Virus record (IMG/VR): IMGVR_UViG_3300021197_001126
Coordinates: 1 to 33,989 of that record
Direction: 5' to 3' (one strand)
Length of the DNA stretch: 33,989 bases
Origin: a virus
The notes under the pieces were generated by a model. That model was given only the letters and a program-made list of their open reading frames with translations, did no database searches and was not told the origin of the DNA. The position numbers and the translations under genes are program-made. Shown here in pieces: positions 30,816 to 33,989 of this stretch (the stretch's first letter is position 1; each line of letters opens with the position of its first letter).

Positions 30816-31561
30816 TTTTTCGGCATCTGTTTGAACTTACGCCAGATGTGTGCTGTCTTTGCTTTGGGCAAACCTACTCCCCTACGCATACCGATACCAA
30901 GCTCCCGCCAGTTTCGTTGCAAGCCACGGATCTTGTTTGTCCTTCCGTCACCAGCGTACATTGCCTCGGTGTTGCACCCGCCTGCCTCTGTCCCAGTCGT
31001 CGGTGCTGCGAACTGATAGTGTTTCATCAGCAGCGTGACGTATCCCTTCGTCAGCATTTGTAAACTGAAGTCTGTATCTTCGATGCAACCTGCCCGCCAC
31101 CAGCAATCAATCTCAGTGTTGATCAGAACAACTGTGTAAACCTGCTGATTCAAAAGGTAAGGTTTCGTTGGGAAGAACGCAGCGGACGCGATCCCTGCTC
31201 CCATGATGTTTGTGTAGCTATCGACAAACTTCTCTGTGCATAGCATTGCTTCGGAGGCAGTACACTTTTCGAGCTTCTTGTTCATGCCAACCTTCGTAAA
31301 CCTTTGAAGATCATCATCAAGCTGCCAATGAAAACTGTGCTTGTGCGATAGTGCGTCACGCTTGCAGAAGTTCCGAGCGTAGTGAATACCCTGATCGTTC
31401 TCCGGCATGACAGCTATTCTGCTATCGCCCCAAACCTTGATATAGCTAGCCGCATCCTGCGGTTCAACTACGACTTTGAAGGCAATGCCCTCGTCCGCTA
31501 GCAGTCTTGCTGTTCTGCATAGCGGTCTGCCCTTGGACGGGACATAGATCGGATACTTCAT
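30812..31561 (-). CDS. TAGT/GREB1-like GT-A glycosyltransferase (paralogue 2)
   Basis: 249 residues. Motifs parallel the gene at 32342-33250: PIYVPSKGR at the N-terminus, KVVVEPQD, NDQGIHYARNFCK, HWQLDDDLQRF with the metal-binding DDD at 82-84, and EDTDFSLQ at 161-168. These belong to the GREB1/TET-JBP-associated glycosyltransferase group known from base-modifying phages. The two copies probably act at successive steps or on different acceptors. It is coupled by ATGA to its neighbours. Confidence 0.72.
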   Translation of the reverse strand: MKYPIYVPSKGRPLCRTARLLADEGIAFKVVVEPQDAASYIKVWGDSRIAVMPENDQGIHYARNFCKRDALSHKHSFHWQLDDDLQRFTKVGMNKKLEKCTASEAMLCTEKFVDSYTNIMGAGIASAAFFPTKPYLLNQQVYTVVLINTEIDCWWRAGCIEDTDFSLQMLTKGYVTLLMKHYQFAAPTTGTEAGGCNTEAMYAGDGRTNKIRGLQRNWRELGIGMRRGVGLPKAKTAHIWRKFKQMPKK

Positions 31562-32349
31562 TTTGCTTTTCGATCAGGGAGTAGTTGTCGCAAGTCTTCA
31601 TAGCTTGTGTACTCCGTCGCTGCGATCTCACGCCACAGAGTATCGTTCTGCTCTGCGTACTTCGCTTCAATCTTGAGGTTCTTCCACACGTTGCTCTGAC
31701 GCGAGTGTCGGATCGTAGGACCGTTTAACGAGAAGCAGTACCCCCTGCGATACGCTTCACGCTGCCACAACCATCCCATCCAAATGTCGTCGTACCTCGG
31801 AACCTCGATCTGCTGGCACCAAGGATTCCATTCTTCGGGATAGAACGCAATGTTCATTCCGCACAATGGAAACCACTCACCGAAGATTGGGTCGTGCTTG
31901 AACTCCATATCAACGCCTTGATACGCAAGCTGTCGTGCAGCACAGTAGTCACCTATTTCGTGCCAGAATCCCATCGAGCAAGCTACGGGCATTTCCATGT
32001 AATGGTTGTCTGCCATGTACGGAGTACCCCGCGACACAGGAAACGTAACCTCCTTGAATCGCTTGACTCGCTGCGGTTTCATAGACTCCTTGTGTGCTTC
32101 GATCAGCAATTCAGGTGAATCAATACCGTCATGTGGGAAACAATCATCATCAAGAATGACTATGAACTCAGCTCCGTCAGCTAACGCATGTGCCATTCCC
32201 TTGTTCTTCGTTTGAGCACATCCCTCCTTGTGTCGATCGTACTGAAAGTGCATCAACGGATGCGACCAATCGACCTTCCAAGCATCGGCAAACTTCTGAG
32301 CTTGCTTGCTGTCTCCGTATGGAACGACGATCTTTGCTTTGCTACCCAT
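31558..32349 (-). CDS. GT75/reversibly glycosylated polypeptide homologue
   Basis: 263 residues. Key matches to RGP/UDP-arabinopyranose mutases: DDDC at 67-70, FPVSRG (103-108), the SMGFWHEIGDYCAARQ block (125-140, like SHGLWLNIPDYDAPTQ), FPLCGMNIAF (160-169), RYDDIWMGW (185-193), and NGPTIRHSRQSN (209-220). In plants these enzymes interconvert UDP-arabinose ring forms and self-glycosylate at an Arg. A phage copy suggests supply or transfer of an arabinose-like sugar, lying between the two TAGT-like genes. Confidence 0.85.
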   Translation of the reverse strand: MGSKAKIVVPYGDSKQAQKFADAWKVDWSHPLMHFQYDRHKEGCAQTKNKGMAHALADGAEFIVILDDDCFPHDGIDSPELLIEAHKESMKPQRVKRFKEVTFPVSRGTPYMADNHYMEMPVACSMGFWHEIGDYCAARQLAYQGVDMEFKHDPIFGEWFPLCGMNIAFYPEEWNPWCQQIEVPRYDDIWMGWLWQREAYRRGYCFSLNGPTIRHSRQSNVWKNLKIEAKYAEQNDTLWREIAATEYTSYEDLRQLLPDRKAK

Positions 32350-33250
32350 GTGATTCCTTGTAAGCGTCGAGAGTCTTTTGAACTTCTGGATGTTTGATCT
32401 TGTCTACGTCAGTCAGAGTCATACCAAGCTCGTCTATCGCAGGCATGTTTGCCCAGTCGATGTCTTTGCGGCGTATAAGTTTCGTATCAAACTTTGCCCA
32501 ATTCTTTGCGACCTTGTGCTGCGGTCTGCCGAATCTGCGAGAGGTTGTCACGATCCTCGGCCATTGTCGTTCAAGATCGCGAGACATTTTCAGACGTCCA
32601 TCATCCGCATAGACAGCTTGCTGACCTCCTTCGACCTTCGACTCCTTGCCTCCGTAGTTCGTATCACACGTCTGCATGAAGAACGCATTGAACATAATCG
32701 TGCAGTAGCCGGCAGCGATAACCTGCAAGGACATATCCGTATCCTCGTTGTACCGATACCTCCATGTATTCGGCAGCTTGTTCCACATGCAGAAGCACGT
32801 ATAGCAGCGAGTGTTCAAGTGGAACGGATCGCATTTTGCCATTGGCGGCAGGAACCCGATGTGATTGAAAGCACACAAGCCAACATTCTCGTAGCGTTGA
32901 ATGAACTGCTCGGCAGCTACGATAGCAATGTTGCTGTCACATTGAATCCTGTCGCGTCGATACATCCTGCCCATCTGCCGAATGTCATCGTCGAACTGCC
33001 AATGACGCTCGTGACCTTCGTCGATACTGTGCTGCTTGCAGAAGTTTCGGGCATATACCAAGCCTTGATCGTTCTTCGGCAGCACGACTAATCGTTCTTT
33101 GCCTACGACCTTTGCGTAGTTGTCTACCTCCTGCGGCTCGACTACAACGCGATACGGGGTGCCGTACCTATCAAACATTCGAGCCGTTTCACTGCGTCCG
33201 TAGCGACCTTTGCTCGGAATGTAGATCGGGAACTCAGGATGTTTTCTCAT
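32342..33250 (-). CDS. TAGT/GREB1-like GT-A glycosyltransferase (paralogue 1)
   Basis: 302 residues. IYIPSKGR, VVVEPQE, KNDQGLVYARNFCK, HWQFDDDIRQM (DDD 87-89) and EDTDMSLQ (169-176) give a GT-A core with metal-binding DxD, in the GREB1/TAGT group. Compared with the second copy it has an additional ~55-residue C-terminus (KLIRRKDIDWANMPAI onward). Overlaps the ParB-like gene stop (ATGA). Likely substrate: a nucleotide sugar; acceptor unknown (modified DNA base or virion protein). Confidence 0.75.
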   Translation of the reverse strand: MRKHPEFPIYIPSKGRYGRSETARMFDRYGTPYRVVVEPQEVDNYAKVVGKERLVVLPKNDQGLVYARNFCKQHSIDEGHERHWQFDDDIRQMGRMYRRDRIQCDSNIAIVAAEQFIQRYENVGLCAFNHIGFLPPMAKCDPFHLNTRCYTCFCMWNKLPNTWRYRYNEDTDMSLQVIAAGYCTIMFNAFFMQTCDTNYGGKESKVEGGQQAVYADDGRLKMSRDLERQWPRIVTTSRRFGRPQHKVAKNWAKFDTKLIRRKDIDWANMPAIDELGMTLTDVDKIKHPEVQKTLDAYKESHG

Positions 33251-33927
33251 GGTTTGTTTTCTACTGCCTTGTCGTTCTTGTCACGAAACTCAATAGACTT
33301 CATATCGCGAGGCGACTTTGGAGGATACCAGATCGCAACAGTATCGTTCTTGAACTCTGTCGCCTTGTCCGCTTCGCACTGCTTGAACAAGAACTTGTCG
33401 CGTAGCTCCTTGGTTTCAAACTTAATCAATAGCTTGAAGTTCTTTTGTGCTTCGCCGTCATACTCCGGCATCCCAACCCATTCGGCGGCTGCGTCAAAAT
33501 CTTCAACCTCGGTTCCAGTCCGCGTGACCATGACGAGATTGGCAAGCACCTGATCGTCAAATCCTGTGCCTAGCAATCCATGCTCGTCATCATCGCGAAT
33601 CTGCTTGAGCATATTGGTTAGCTCGCGGTCATCGACGATGCCAAGACTTGCGATCTCGTTATCACCTGTCAGGATCTTCAACGCCGCTGTCGATTCAGGA
33701 TCGAGGTCAACTTTCATCACAGGAACCTTCTTGATTCCAAGTTCGGTCGCAGCCTTGACCACTCCGTGTCCCGCGAGAATCACATTGCCCTTCGTCGCCA
33801 CGACATTGCGATAGAATCCAAACTGCGTCAGCGATTGCTTGATGTGTGCGAGTTGGTCTTCAGGATGTTCTCTGTAATTTCGAGGGTGACCCTGTAGCTT
33901 GCCGCATTCGATCATTGTCACTTGCAT
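33247..33927 (-). CDS. ParB/Srx-fold nuclease-like protein
   Basis: 226 residues from the ATG at 33927 (AAGGGG upstream; a TTG one codon earlier is possible). The N-terminal ~110 residues match ParB-like domains: HPRNYREHPEDQLAHIKQSL, VILAGHGVVKAATELG (GHG in place of the usual GHR/GERR), VPVMKVD. Phage versions are often linked to DNA modification genes, as here. First gene of the cassette; acts probably as a DNA-binding or NTP-binding partner, not a segregation protein. Confidence 0.78.
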   Translation of the reverse strand: MQVTMIECGKLQGHPRNYREHPEDQLAHIKQSLTQFGFYRNVVATKGNVILAGHGVVKAATELGIKKVPVMKVDLDPESTAALKILTGDNEIASLGIVDDRELTNMLKQIRDDDEHGLLGTGFDDQVLANLVMVTRTGTEVEDFDAAAEWVGMPEYDGEAQKNFKLLIKFETKELRDKFLFKQCEADKATEFKNDTVAIWYPPKSPRDMKSIEFRDKNDKAVENKP

Positions 33928-33943
33928 CAAATCGTCCCCTTAC

Positions 33944-33960
33944 CCCGCAGTTGAAGCGGG
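33944..33960. promoter_or_regulatory. Short hairpin upstream of the first gene
   Basis: CCCGC at 33944-33948 pairs with GCGGG at 33956-33960 around AGTTGAA. On the minus strand it lies 17 bases before the ATG of the ParB-like gene, partly overlapping its leader. No promoter could be recognised; the window ends shortly upstream. Confidence 0.35.
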
Positions 33961-33989
33961 AGTCTAGCGGTATCCAATCTCTGTAAAAC

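Noticed and set aside
1-33989. Terminal redundancy or attachment sites that would prove a complete or integrated genome.
   Set aside because: No direct repeat shared between the two ends was found by eye, and no integrase is present.

Overview
The window looks like most or all of a siphophage genome (or prophage segment) from a planctomycete-like host. Every gene I can support lies on the minus strand, so the genome reads from about 33.9 kb down to about 0.25 kb. A terminase, gpW-like joiner, lambda-B-like portal, protease/scaffold, HK97-type capsid, tail tube, frameshifted tail chaperone and ~600-residue tape measure mark a long non-contractile-tailed phage. The host guess rests on style: DVRDG and GG-C-rich modules in fibre proteins, secreted proteins ending in FRVRIWGR, and a papain-like enzyme at the lysis position. 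No integrase, repressor, polymerase or tRNA was seen.

Layout in transcription order. (1) 33.9-30.1 kb: ParB-like protein, two paralogous GT-A enzymes resembling TET/JBP-associated glycosyltransferases, a GT75/reversibly-glycosylated-polypeptide homologue and a sulfotransferase, joined by ATGA overlaps; a candidate DNA- or virion-modification cassette. (2) 30.1-15.1 kb: packaging, head, connector, tail and fibre genes. (3) 15.1-14.3 kb: ~760 bases without a gene, rich in inverted repeats. (4) 14.3-8.6 kb: early operon of small unknown genes, a DUF932 protein, an RHH protein, a GNAT, a RecE-like exonuclease and RecT. (5) 8.6-8.0 kb: non-coding, with a 12-bp terminator hairpin, a large nested palindrome and a chain of stem-loops. 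(6) 8.0-6.1 kb: small genes ending in a RusA-like resolvase and a strong intrinsic terminator. (7) 5.9-0.2 kb: secreted proteins, membrane proteins, a papain-like peptidase (lysis candidate), a LamG protein and two fibre-like proteins.

The main discovery is a set of four hammerhead self-cleaving ribozymes in intergenic gaps of the early operon (14282-14333, 13633-13686, 12257-12311, 11200-11270), all on the transcribed strand. Each has the invariant CUGAUGA and GAAA boxes, a GUC cleavage site and complementary stems. Three are in the type II arrangement (open stem II) and one is type III (open stem III). They would cut the polycistronic early RNA just before the genes starting at 14266, 13598, 12221 and 11184. 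I know of no described phage operon punctuated by serial hammerheads, but I could not search for one.
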